Part shown: in pieces, positions 7,402 through 14,384 of the stretch
How the letters are laid out: every line of letters starts with the position of its first letter
Position numbering within the stretch: the stretch's first letter is position 1
DNA from: Chitinispirillaceae bacterium
GTDB taxonomy: Bacteria > Fibrobacterota > Chitinivibrionia > Chitinivibrionales > Chitinispirillaceae
Length of the DNA: 16,559 nt
Direction of reading: 5' to 3'
NCBI GenBank assembly: GCA_016926315.1
Contig: JAFGOU010000207.1
Coordinates: 1 to 16,559, forward strand
Notes under the pieces: model-generated
What the model saw: the letters and a program-made list of their open reading frames with translations, nothing else
Database searches by the model: none
What the model was told of the DNA's origin: nothing
Translations under genes and position numbers: made by a program

Positions 7402-9363
7402 ATGCAGTTAAAAATGCCGTGCAGTTTATTTATCGCGTTGTTCGTTCTTTCCTCGTTCGCACAGGACCGAATGGCCTGGTGGCGGGATGCACGGTTCGGG
7501 ATGTTCATTCACTGGGGAGCTTATGCGCAGCTCCACGGCTGGTGGAACAGCCAGCAGACGACCGGTTATGGCGAATGGATCATGAATGACATGCGCATCT
7601 CCATTCCCGATTATGAAACGAGCGCCGCGGCGCCCTTCAACCCGACCCAGTTCAATGCGGCCTCCTGGGTAAGCGTCGCCAGGACCGCGGGCCAGAAATA
7701 CATCGTCATCACCTCCAAGCACCATGAGGGGTTCAGCATGTTCGCTACCGACGCAGCGAGATTTTCCCCCTATGATATCGTTGATTATACGCCATGGAGA
7801 CAGGACCCTCTTGCCGCGCTCTCCGCCGAATGCAGAAATCAGGGCGTCAGGTTCTGCGTCTACTATTCAATCATGGACTGGCACCATCCTTCGCAGAGCA
7901 ACTACGGTGCGACCATGAGCAACAAGACCCAGTATGTGACGGACATGAAAGCCCAGCTGCAGGAACTCATAAGCAGGTATGATCCCGACGTCCTCTGGTT
8001 CGACGGCGAATGGCAGTCGTGGTGGACAACGGCCGACGGCGTTGATCTGCACCAGTACCTTCTGGGCCTGAAGCCGACGCTGATCGTCAATAACCGCATC
8101 GGCAAGCGCGCCTTGTCTGACGGCGATTTCGGGACGCCGGAACAGACCATACCGACCGACGGCCTCGATTATGACTGGGAGTCGTGCATGACAATCAACG
8201 AAACCTGGGGATATAAGGACTTCGATGTCAGCTGGAAAACCAGTCTGACCCTGCTCACCAACCTGGTGGACTGCGCCTCAAAGGGGGGAAATTTCCTTCT
8301 CAATATCGGTCCCACCCAGGCCGGCATCATCCCGCAGCCGGAAGTCGTACGGCTGGATACCATGGGCCAGTGGCTTGCGGTATACGGCGAAAGCATCTAC
8401 GGCACGAGGGCTTCAATTTTCCCTTCGGCGTTTTCATGGGGAAAGGTAACGGTGAAAACGGGCAGGGTCTATCTGCATGTCGTCGCCTGGCCCGGGGGAA
8501 GCCATCAGCTCACCATTCCTGCGCTTAAAAACACCGTTAGTAAAGTATTCCTGCTTAACGACACGAACGTGACCTGCGCCTATACGGTCTCGGCATCCTC
8601 TATGACCATCACCCTGCCGGCAACAGCGCCGAACCGGTATATCTCGGTCGTCGCCATCGCGGTCAACGGCGACCCGCGGACGAGCGATTCGCTGTATATC
8701 AATAACACGAACGCCGCGGTCGCCTACTCCGGCGCCTGGACCTACAGCGGGGGCAGGGGTATCGGCGATTACAAGGACGACGTGCATTACACGACGACGA
8801 ACAACGATTCCTGCGTGATCACCTTCAACGGCATCGGCGTCGATTACATCACGGAACGGAACAGCGACGAGGGAAATATCGACCTCTACATCGACGGTGT
8901 ATTTGCATCAACGGTGAACTGCTACAACGCCTCCCGGCAAGTGCAGCAGGTGGTGTTCCATCGAGACCTGGCGTCCGGCACCCATACGCTGCGGGCCGTG
9001 AAAAGAAGCGGCACGTATATGCTTTTCGACGCGCTACGCATACGGATCGACCCTTCCGCAGTTCCTGTTGTCAGGCGGAATCCTGTACTGAGCGGGCGTC
9101 CGGTAAAAGAACCGGTGATACGTGCGCTCGCCACAGGAAATACGATCCGGTTCACCGTTAGAAACATCGTCGGCAGTTTCAATGATTTTTCATTCAGGTT
9201 GTTCAGGTCTGACGGCGTACTGGTACGCGATTTGAAATCCTGCAAAACATGCACCTGGGAAACAGGCGGCATTCCCGGCGGGGTTTACTGCTACTCTTTG
9301 AACGTAACGCGGAACGCCTCGCGCACCGAGACGTGGTCGGGCGTTATTCACCTTGTCCGATAA
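7402..9363 (+). CDS. Secreted GH29 alpha-L-fucosidase with accessory beta-sandwich and sorting-like tail
   Basis: Hydrolyses terminal alpha-L-fucose from glycans with a retaining mechanism, outside the cytoplasm. The ATG at 7402 is preferred over one at 7378 because GAGG lies 6 bases before it and it starts a short signal peptide (MQLKMPCSLFIALFVLSSFA). The catalytic barrel (about 22-330) shows 'RFGMFIHWGAYA', 'YIVITSKHHEGF' with the substrate-binding His pair, 'FCVYYSIMDWHH', and the nucleophile in 'DPDVLWFDGEW' (Asp201). 'TPEQTIP' (Glu247) is a candidate acid/base but GH29 subfamilies differ here. 'GGNFLLNIGPTQAG' closes the barrel. A small beta domain follows, then a galactose-binding-like sandwich (about 427-549; YSGAWTYSGG, IDLYIDGVF, HTLRAVKRSG), and a sorting-like tail (FSFRLFRSDGVLVRDL, GGVYCYSLNV). 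It is the last gene of the + cluster and its end overlaps coaX on the other strand by 16 bases. Confidence 0.93.
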   Translation: MQLKMPCSLFIALFVLSSFAQDRMAWWRDARFGMFIHWGAYAQLHGWWNSQQTTGYGEWIMNDMRISIPDYETSAAAPFNPTQFNAASWVSVARTAGQKYIVITSKHHEGFSMFATDAARFSPYDIVDYTPWRQDPLAALSAECRNQGVRFCVYYSIMDWHHPSQSNYGATMSNKTQYVTDMKAQLQELISRYDPDVLWFDGEWQSWWTTADGVDLHQYLLGLKPTLIVNNRIGKRALSDGDFGTPEQTIPTDGLDYDWESCMTINETWGYKDFDVSWKTSLTLLTNLVDCASKGGNFLLNIGPTQAGIIPQPEVVRLDTMGQWLAVYGESIYGTRASIFPSAFSWGKVTVKTGRVYLHVVAWPGGSHQLTIPALKNTVSKVFLLNDTNVTCAYTVSASSMTITLPATAPNRYISVVAIAVNGDPRTSDSLYINNTNAAVAYSGAWTYSGGRGIGDYKDDVHYTTTNNDSCVITFNGIGVDYITERNSDEGNIDLYIDGVFASTVNCYNASRQVQQVVFHRDLASGTHTLRAVKRSGTYMLFDALRIRIDPSAVPVVRRNPVLSGRPVKEPVIRALATGNTIRFTVRNIVGSFNDFSFRLFRSDGVLVRDLKSCKTCTWETGGIPGGVYCYSLNVTRNASRTETWSGVIHLVR

Positions 9364-10112
9364 GCGCAGGAAACGAAGAGTCCCGTCCCGACCAGGGTCA
9401 TATCCGGGACTTCGATAAAATCAAAATCGACAAGCGTTCTCGTTACATGCCATGCCCCGCCGGTGACGAGAACGGTGCGTTTTCCCCCAAGCAAACCTTT
9501 GTATTTTTTCACCAGATAGTTCAGGGCGCCGGCAATCCCGTGGGCCGCGCCTGCCTGCATGCACTGCACGGTGGAACGGCCCGGAAAGGGGATTTCACCG
9601 GCCGGCACTCGGACGGCGGGCAGCGTGCCGGCAGCAGCGTGCAGGCCTTTCAACTGGGTTTCGATGCCTGCGAGTATCGCGCCGCCTATGAATTCAGACG
9701 CGCTGTTTACCGCATCGACGGTGATGGCGGTGCCGGAATCGATGATGATGACGTTTTGTTCCGGATATTTCGCATAAGCGTACAGCGCGTCCGCAATCCG
9801 GTCGGCGCCGAGCGACAAAGGCTTTTCATAGCGGAAACGCACCGGCAGACGCGGCTGCCAGCGAAGCCGGACTGCGGCACGACAAGCATGCTTTTTCAGT
9901 ATCCCGGCGGCCTTCCGTGCCATTCCGCTCCCGCCTCCGGCGATGACCGCGGGAACGCTGCATTTTATTTTGTCAAGGAAATCCGGAAGGCCGGCAGTTA
10001 TACGGACGCGCGGAAAATCGCTCCTGCGCAGGCACACGCGCCGGCGGGTGTCCACGAGTCCGCAGTGGACATTGGTGCTGCCTATGTCAACGGCAAGAAC
10101 GCGGTCACCCAT
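9348..10112 (-). CDS. coaX: Type III pantothenate kinase
   Basis: Phosphorylates pantothenate, the first step of coenzyme A synthesis, in the cytoplasm. The 254-residue protein has the usual CoaX size and motifs: N-terminal nucleotide-binding 'LAVDIGSTNVHCGL' with the conserved Asp9; 'LGADRIADALYA' (the GADR pantothenate-site motif, about 101-112); 'VIIIDSGTAITVDAV' with Asp125; 'FIGGAILAGI' (the family normally has PG where this has AG); and 'VLVTGGAW' near the end. ATG at 10112 lies within the last codons of birA, the two sharing 8 bases, so translation is coupled. CoaX enzymes typically need a monovalent cation and resist CoA feedback; that is family knowledge. The 3' end overlaps the stop of the fucosidase gene, converging from the other strand. 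Confidence 0.93.
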   Translation of the reverse strand: MGDRVLAVDIGSTNVHCGLVDTRRRVCLRRSDFPRVRITAGLPDFLDKIKCSVPAVIAGGGSGMARKAAGILKKHACRAAVRLRWQPRLPVRFRYEKPLSLGADRIADALYAYAKYPEQNVIIIDSGTAITVDAVNSASEFIGGAILAGIETQLKGLHAAAGTLPAVRVPAGEIPFPGRSTVQCMQAGAAHGIAGALNYLVKKYKGLLGGKRTVLVTGGAWHVTRTLVDFDFIEVPDMTLVGTGLFVSCAYRTR

Positions 10113-10866
10113 GGCCGCTCTCCGAAGCCTTCGGGAACTTCAGATGACCCGAAACAAAATGTTTTGTTTCACGGCCAACCGTAAGTTTAAGTCTGCCGTC
10201 CATTTCCACTCCGGCGAAGACGCCGCAGCTTCCTTCTATCTCCGCGGTCAGTCCAAGGCCGTAAAGGCGCCCGGAATAGGCATAGTGCGTTTTCTGCAGG
10301 TCGGCCATAAGGTTGGCGTCGTAACGCTCAAGGATTTTTTCCAGGACCGATCTCCGGGAGAATTCTTTTTCCGTTTCCATGAACAGGGACGTGGCAATGG
10401 CCTGAAGTCCTGCGGGAAAATCGGCCGTTTTGATCTTGATATTGACGCCGAACCCTATGACAAGGATGTCGCTGCGGAGCAGATGGTTCTCGAGCAGCAT
10501 GCCGCAGAGTTTCCGGTCGCCCCAGTAGATATCGTTCGGCCACTTGATGGTGCAGGCGCCCGGGCGGCCGGTCTCCTGTTCGACCGCTTCACAGATGGCA
10601 AGAGACAGCGCCCTGTTGTGCACGAAGTGCTCGTTGAGCGATCCGACGGGGGTGACGATGCTGGCCCAGAGCCCGCCTTCCGTGTCGGAGAAATACGACG
10701 CGCCCGAGCGCCCGCGCCCGGCGGTCTGGCGGTCGGCCTGGATCACGAATATCCCCTTAACGGGAAGTTCGCGCATGCTGCGGGCGATGTCGTTCGTCGA
10801 ACCGGTCACGTGGTGGGAGTAGAACCGTTCGACGAAGGGCAGTTTATGAAGGGAGTGCGGGAGCAT
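10105..10866 (-). CDS. birA: Biotin--protein ligase (monofunctional, no DNA-binding domain)
   Basis: Activates biotin as biotinyl-AMP and attaches it to the biotin carrier protein of acetyl-CoA carboxylase and related enzymes. The 253 residues contain the biotin-loop motif 'QTAGRGRSG' (47-55), 'GGLWASIV', 'IKWPNDIYW' (107-115), the catalytic-lysine segment 'RKLCGMLLE' (118-126), 'GFGVNIKI' and a small C-terminal SH3-like domain (VFAGVEMDGRLKL). No N-terminal helix-turn-helix is present, so it should lack the repressor role of the Escherichia coli protein. The region upstream of its ATG is AT-rich, with TATATT 8 bases before the start, but no convincing -35. It overlaps coaX by 8 bases, a common pairing in bacteria. 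I see no biotin synthesis genes in the window. Confidence 0.93.
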   Translation of the reverse strand: MLPHSLHKLPFVERFYSHHVTGSTNDIARSMRELPVKGIFVIQADRQTAGRGRSGASYFSDTEGGLWASIVTPVGSLNEHFVHNRALSLAICEAVEQETGRPGACTIKWPNDIYWGDRKLCGMLLENHLLRSDILVIGFGVNIKIKTADFPAGLQAIATSLFMETEKEFSRRSVLEKILERYDANLMADLQKTHYAYSGRLYGLGLTAEIEGSCGVFAGVEMDGRLKLTVGRETKHFVSGHLKFPKASESGHG

Positions 10867-10926
10867 TGACCAAATATAAATAAAATTCTCTTGAAATAAA
10901 TTATTCTTTTTGGCTGAGCCGCGTCA

Positions 10927-10956
10927 CCTGCCTGCGCCGAGGCTTCGGCAGGCAGG
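10927..10956. repeat. Imperfect hairpin repeat, arms CCTGCCTG..CCGA / TCGGCAGGCAGG
   Basis: Two arms (CCTGCCTGCGCCGA and TCGGCAGGCAGG) pair over 12 bases, with a 2-base bulge (CG) in the first arm and a GGCT loop. Neither strand has a T-run after it, so a simple terminator is unlikely. A further short inverted repeat GCAGG..CCTGC (10964-10976) follows at once. The style is that of dispersed palindromic intergenic elements (REP-like). It sits in the 225-base gap between the dehydrogenase and birA genes, which otherwise has no gene. Confidence 0.6.
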
Positions 10957-11052
10957 CCCCCTTGCAGGTCCCCTGCCAGGCAATGACCTCATGTGTGGGG
11001 GGACGCCCGAGCCGTTATCGTCCCAAAACTTTTAATCGCTATGGGTCTCATT

Positions 11053-11072
11053 CCCCGCAGCTTGCTGCGGGG
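11053..11072. repeat. Perfect 8-bp hairpin CCCCGCAGCTTGCTGCGGGG
   Basis: Arms CCCCGCAG and CTGCGGGG flank a CTTG loop, in the 3' spacer 20 bases beyond the dehydrogenase stop codon. No T-run follows on the minus strand, which speaks against an intrinsic terminator; the hairpin could still protect the 3' end of the message. I recall very similar hairpins as frequent intergenic repeats in environmental bacterial genomes, but copy number in this genome cannot be seen here: only one copy is in the window. Confidence 0.65.
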
Positions 11073-11091
11073 TAGTTCGTTGAACAGACGG

Positions 11092-12129
11092 TCAGCATAG
11101 CGTTATCACGGCTTTCATGATACCGTCCCGGTAATTGGCCGCCAGATCAAAGGCCTCCTGCGTCTGCTCGAGCGGGAAGCGGTGGGTGATGAGCCTGCCG
11201 AGATTTTTCAGAGGCCCGCCGATGAGCGAGAGCGCCTGTCCGGTGCACCCGTTCTGACGGCGGATGTTCTTTACCGTGATCTCCTTCCGCCGCAGGGAGT
11301 GCGCCGGGAAGGGGACCATGTCGGTTTCAGGGATACCGATCACGGCAAGCGTGCCGCCCGGTTTCAGAAGCTCCACGGCCTGCAGCAGCGCCTCGGGTTT
11401 GCCGCAGCAATCATAAACGGCGTCCAGAAGAAGCGGCTCCCTGTGCGCAATATCTCTGACCACGTCCGTTTTCAGCGGGTTTCCGCTCCATGCCGCGCCG
11501 AATCGTTGTGCGAACGCCGCCCGTTCTTCTAAAACGTCGGTGACATAAATCGCGCCGGCGTTTTTCAATTGCAGCGCGCCGAGCACGGACATGCCGATGG
11601 GCCCGGCGCCCAGCACGGCCGCCTTCCCGCCCCGGAGCACCGGCGCCTGTTCTACGGCATAGAGGGCAATAGACAGGGGTTCGGAGAGGAGCGCCTGCTC
11701 GAAGGACATAGTGTCGCTTATCGGGAAACAGCAATTGTCAGGAAGCACGATATACTCGCAGAGACATCCCTCCCTCTGGCCGGGACATCCGAGAAACGTC
11801 AGGTCTCTGCAGGTGTTCCGCCGCCCGGCAAGGCACTGGTCGCACCGTCCGCATGAGATTGCCGGGTCAATGGCGACCCGGTCGCCGGATTGCACGCGGG
11901 TGACGTCGTTCCCGACCTTTTCCACGGTCCCGGCCCCTTCGTGTCCTATAGTAAAGGGAAAGTTTATGACCTGGTCGCCGATTCTCCCCTGGGTGAAATA
12001 ATGGATGTCCGATCCGCAGATCCCGACGGCGTTCATTTTTATCAGGACGTCGTTCGGCCGGATAACATCCGGCTTCGGGACCGACCGTATCTCGATCCGT
12101 TGTATGTCTTTCAGTGCGGCTGTTTTCAT
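11092..12129 (-). CDS. Zinc-dependent medium-chain alcohol/polyol dehydrogenase, sorbitol dehydrogenase-like
   Basis: A 345-residue NAD(P)-dependent dehydrogenase of the medium-chain family. Catalytic zinc ligands are present: Cys38 in 'GICGSDIHYF', His63-Glu64 in 'IGHEGAG', and Glu150 in 'SEPLSIAL'. The structural zinc site is complete (Cys93, Cys96, Cys99, Cys107). The Rossmann motif is 'VLGAGPIGM' (172-180), and Asp198 after the second strand ('VTDVLEE') predicts NAD rather than NADP. Closest family shapes are L-iditol/sorbitol, xylitol and threonine dehydrogenases; the substrate cannot be fixed from sequence reading. Its ATG overlaps the nadC stop (ATGA), so the two are translated together. 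L-fucose metabolism also uses dehydrogenases, but nothing else here supports that link. Confidence 0.88.
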   Translation of the reverse strand: MKTAALKDIQRIEIRSVPKPDVIRPNDVLIKMNAVGICGSDIHYFTQGRIGDQVINFPFTIGHEGAGTVEKVGNDVTRVQSGDRVAIDPAISCGRCDQCLAGRRNTCRDLTFLGCPGQREGCLCEYIVLPDNCCFPISDTMSFEQALLSEPLSIALYAVEQAPVLRGGKAAVLGAGPIGMSVLGALQLKNAGAIYVTDVLEERAAFAQRFGAAWSGNPLKTDVVRDIAHREPLLLDAVYDCCGKPEALLQAVELLKPGGTLAVIGIPETDMVPFPAHSLRRKEITVKNIRRQNGCTGQALSLIGGPLKNLGRLITHRFPLEQTQEAFDLAANYRDGIMKAVITLC

Positions 12130-12986
12130 GTCATGATGAGGTGGATGTCAAGCGCTTTCGCGCTGTGGGTAATGGCGCCGCAGGAGATGAAGTCAACGCC
12201 CGTTTCGGCGACCTCCGCGGCGTTATCGGGAGAAATGTTTCCGCTCGCCTCGAGCTCGACGCGCATGCCGCAGGCGAGCATCTTCTCGACGCACCCTCGC
12301 ATGCCTTCGGCGCTCATGTTGTCGAGCATGATGCGGTCCGGGCGCAGGGCGAGCGCTTCTTCGAACTCCGCCGCGTTTTGCACCTCGATCTCAATCTTCG
12401 GCTCTTGTGCTTTGCCGCGGGAGGCCATGGCTTTTTTGAGCGCGGCCGTCACGCCGCCGCACCGTTTGACATGCGTGCCCTTGATGAGCACCATGTCAAA
12501 GAGGCCGGCCCGGTGGTTTTCGCCTCCGCCGTGGCGCACGGCCAGCTTTTCGAGAGGGCGGAGGCCGGGCGTCGTTTTGCGGGTGTCAAGAAGTTTCGCT
12601 TTTGTATGCCGGATCGCGGCCGCATAGCGCGCCGTCAGCGTCGCGATGCCGGAGAGCCGCTGAAGGAAGTTCAGCGCGACGCGCTCGCCGGCAAGGATGC
12701 TCCTGACGGAGCCATTCAGGCGGCAGATGTCGGCGCCGGGAGCAAGGACCGCGCCGTCGGCCAGGAGCACGCTGACTGACAGCGACGGGTCGATCTTTGC
12801 ATAGAGCGGGGCGAGCAGGTACGCGCCGGAGAGCACGCCCGCCTCCTTGCTCCTGATGACAGCGCCCGCCCTCTCTTTGCGGGAAAAGAGCGCGTTCGAC
12901 GTGATGTCGCCTGCCTTACCCAGGTCCTCGGCGAGCGCGCGGTCGAGCAATGTGCTGAGCTGTTTCTGGAACTGAGCGTTGTTCAT
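12126..12986 (-). CDS. nadC: Nicotinate-nucleotide pyrophosphorylase (carboxylating)
   Basis: Converts quinolinate and PRPP to nicotinate mononucleotide, CO2 and pyrophosphate in de novo NAD synthesis. The 286 residues carry the family landmarks: 'LAEDLGKAGDITS' (18-30), 'ERVALNFLQRLSGIATLT' (101-118), 'DTRKTTPGLRPLEKLAV' (134-150), 'GGGENHRAGLFDMVLIK' (153-169), 'IEIEVQN' (198-204), 'IMLDNMS' and 'LEASGNIS'. One key spot is odd: the usual 'K-D-N-H' after MVLI reads K-G-T-H (169-172), so the conserved Asp is replaced by Gly. The other substrate-binding Arg, Lys and His residues are present, so I keep the call. No good SD precedes the ATG. It lies 57 bases after the toxin gene and overlaps the dehydrogenase gene by 4 bases. 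No nadA or nadB is in the window. Confidence 0.92.
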   Translation of the reverse strand: MNNAQFQKQLSTLLDRALAEDLGKAGDITSNALFSRKERAGAVIRSKEAGVLSGAYLLAPLYAKIDPSLSVSVLLADGAVLAPGADICRLNGSVRSILAGERVALNFLQRLSGIATLTARYAAAIRHTKAKLLDTRKTTPGLRPLEKLAVRHGGGENHRAGLFDMVLIKGTHVKRCGGVTAALKKAMASRGKAQEPKIEIEVQNAAEFEEALALRPDRIMLDNMSAEGMRGCVEKMLACGMRVELEASGNISPDNAAEVAETGVDFISCGAITHSAKALDIHLIMT

Positions 12987-13043
12987 AAAGCCAAAATAAT
13001 ATTCTTTTTCATAGGAGGAGAGAAGAGATTACGGCTTATTGCG

Positions 13044-13301
13044 TTAATGTTTGGTCATACGGTCATAGTCGGAATGATTGCCTATCCAGAACCAGAGCAT
13101 GCCGTCTTCTATTGAAACGGCAAGTGCTCGATAATGCAGACCGATGCGGACAGACCAGAAAATGCCTATCTTTTTCAGATGCAGGGAAGGATACTGAGGA
13201 TTGAATTTCAAGAGCCTGAAACGTTCGTCCGCAAGTTTTCTGATACTGTCTGGAAGAGAACGATAGCAGGCCCAGAATCGGGGAGATGCGGCGTGCTTCA
13301 C
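13044..13301 (-). CDS. RelE/ParE-superfamily toxin
   Basis: An 85-residue, basic protein with the compact RelE/ParE fold signature: an N-terminal helix pair ('FWACYRSLPDSIRKLADERFRLLK'-type segment, residues 9-32), then 'PSLHLKKIGIFWSVRI', 'HYRALAVSI' and the closing 'LWFWIGNHSDYDRM' strand typical of the family. Members are either mRNA interferases or gyrase poisons; which one applies is not visible. It is the second gene of a two-gene operon, its ATG overlapping the antitoxin stop by 4 bases (ATGA), a usual arrangement for toxin-antitoxin pairs. Confidence 0.85.
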   Translation of the reverse strand: MKHAASPRFWACYRSLPDSIRKLADERFRLLKFNPQYPSLHLKKIGIFWSVRIGLHYRALAVSIEDGMLWFWIGNHSDYDRMTKH

Positions 13302-13498
13302 AGGTCAGTGCATTTTCCGTTTCTGTAATCCGAAAGGGCTTCTTCGGCGAGGCGGTTTATCCTTCCTTCCTGTACATCCTTTTCAAATTGGTTGTCCCAT
13401 TGTTTCGCGTCGAATTCCTCGAACCAGGTGCGGAATCTGCTAAATTGCCGCTTGGGCAGCCGCTTGACGGCGGCTTCGATTTCACGGATTGTCGTCAT
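13298..13498 (-). CDS. Antitoxin partner of the RelE/ParE-type toxin
   Basis: A 66-residue acidic protein (TTIREIEAAVKRLPKRQF, then FRTWFEEFDAKQWDNQFEKD) matching the small antitoxins that travel with this type of toxin: an N-terminal helix with 'AVKRLP', a 'W-F-E-E-F-D' centre, and a C-terminal 'LAEEALSDYRNGKC' segment that would wrap around the toxin. No DNA-binding domain is obvious, though these proteins often help repress their own operon. No SD precedes the ATG; a promoter ending 6 bases before it suggests a leaderless message. It lies 31 bases after prmA on the same strand. Confidence 0.82.
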   Translation of the reverse strand: MTTIREIEAAVKRLPKRQFSRFRTWFEEFDAKQWDNQFEKDVQEGRINRLAEEALSDYRNGKCTDL

Positions 13499-13501
13499 GG
13501 C

Positions 13502-13549
13502 TTAAAAATATTCTCTGGGATAGCGTTTTTCAAGAGAGAGTATTCTTAA
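13502..13549. promoter_or_regulatory. 15-base-arm inverted repeat over the antitoxin promoter (possible operator)
   Basis: TTAAAAATATTCTCT (13502-13516) can pair with AGAGAGTATTCTTAA (13535-13549): 13 Watson-Crick pairs, one G-T pair and one mismatch, around an 18-base centre. It begins 3 bases from the antitoxin start and covers the prmA stop codon. Overlap with the promoter call suggests an operator for the toxin-antitoxin complex; a weak transcription stop for prmA is the alternative. Confidence 0.5.
13505..13533 (-). promoter_or_regulatory. Putative sigma70 promoter for the toxin-antitoxin pair
   Basis: On the minus strand, TTGAAA (13533-13528) is followed by exactly 17 bases and TATTTT (13510-13505), scoring 5/6 and 4/6 against the consensus. 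The -10 box ends 6 bases before the antitoxin ATG, so transcription would begin at or next to the start codon, consistent with the missing ribosome site. Confidence 0.5.
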
Positions 13550-14384
13550 ATTCAAATGTTCCACACCACCACTCATTCTCTTTCTTCTCGGATAGTAAGG
13601 AGAATCGGTGTCTGTTGGCGATCTCAACAGCATCCCGATATTCATCGGCGAGGATCCCCGACCAGACAAGCAGGCTGGCCGGAGCAAGCAGGGTGCTGAC
13701 GGCACCGAGCAGGGGGGCGGATTCGGTGAGGAGCATGTTCATGACCACGACATCGAAAATATCATGGCCTTTGAGGCAGTTTATGCTTCCCACGGCAAAC
13801 GCTGTTTTCCCGGCATATGCATTGGCGCCGCGGTTTTCAGCAAGATTTTCGCGGCAGCAGTAGTCTATCTCAATCCCGACACACGAGCGCGCGCCGCAGA
13901 GCCCGGCGACAAAGCATAGAACGCCTGATCCTGTGCCTATGTCAAGTATCCGTCTGCCTTTGATCAGCCTTTTCTGCGCGATAATCGCCTGCGCCGCGAG
14001 CCGGGTGGTCTCGTGGTGGCCGGTGCCGAACGCCATCTTGGGTTCGATCTTTATCCACTGTTTCGCGCTCCTTGGCGGCGGCAGCCACACGGGCGACACA
14101 TACCATCCGGCCGCGAGCTTAGCCGGTTTCATGGACTCGCGCCACTTCGCGTTCCAGTCCCGGTCTTCGACCGCTTCGACTGAGATGTCTTTTGATCCGC
14201 CTGTTTCGTTCAGCTTTTTTACGGCTTGGAGCGCTGAAAATTCATTCTTGAAATAGACCTTAAGCCGAAGCCCTTCCGGAGAGTTCAATTCTTCGCATCC
14301 CAACATGCCGAATTCCTGCCATTGCGCAATAAGCAGGTCAAAGCGGTCGGGAGTGACAACAGCATTGAGACAATAAGAGGGCAT
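13530..14384 (-). CDS. prmA: Ribosomal protein L11 methyltransferase
   Basis: Methylates ribosomal protein L11 using S-adenosylmethionine. The 284 residues contain the family's N-terminal substrate domain, then 'DWNAKWRESMKP' (76-87), 'MAFGTGHHETTRL' (117-129), the SAM-binding glycine loop 'ILDIGTGSGVL' (146-156), 'CVGIEID' (168-174), and 'DVVVMNMLLTES' (211-222) where the family usually has a VxANIL-type motif. The C-terminal 'LLVWSGILADE' is also typical. The length is close to the usual 290-300. The start ATG has no clear SD. It is the most upstream gene of the minus-strand run; a TATATT on the minus strand about 13 bases before the ATG could be a -10 box but no -35 is clear. The odd N-M-L loop leaves a small chance that another protein is the real substrate. 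Confidence 0.9.
   Translation of the reverse strand: MPSYCLNAVVTPDRFDLLIAQWQEFGMLGCEELNSPEGLRLKVYFKNEFSALQAVKKLNETGGSKDISVEAVEDRDWNAKWRESMKPAKLAAGWYVSPVWLPPPRSAKQWIKIEPKMAFGTGHHETTRLAAQAIIAQKRLIKGRRILDIGTGSGVLCFVAGLCGARSCVGIEIDYCCRENLAENRGANAYAGKTAFAVGSINCLKGHDIFDVVVMNMLLTESAPLLGAVSTLLAPASLLVWSGILADEYRDAVEIANRHRFSLLSEKKENEWWCGTFEFKNTLS

Noticed and set aside
9249..10184. 311-codon frame on the + strand across coaX
   Set aside because: The minus strand carries clear CoaX motifs; the + frame has only low-complexity basic sequence and begins inside the fucosidase gene.
9943..10869. 308-codon frame on the + strand across birA
   Set aside because: Antisense to BirA, whose GRGRSG and KWPND motifs are intact; no ribosome site or family signature.
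12114..12779. 221-codon + frame across nadC
   Set aside because: Antisense to nadC with no recognisable features.
12987..13016. Nine-codon minus-strand frame (MKKNIILAL) ending in an ATGA overlap with nadC
   Set aside because: It looks like a leader peptide coupled to nadC, but only pyrimidines precede its ATG, so there is no ribosome site; probably chance in an AT-rich spacer.
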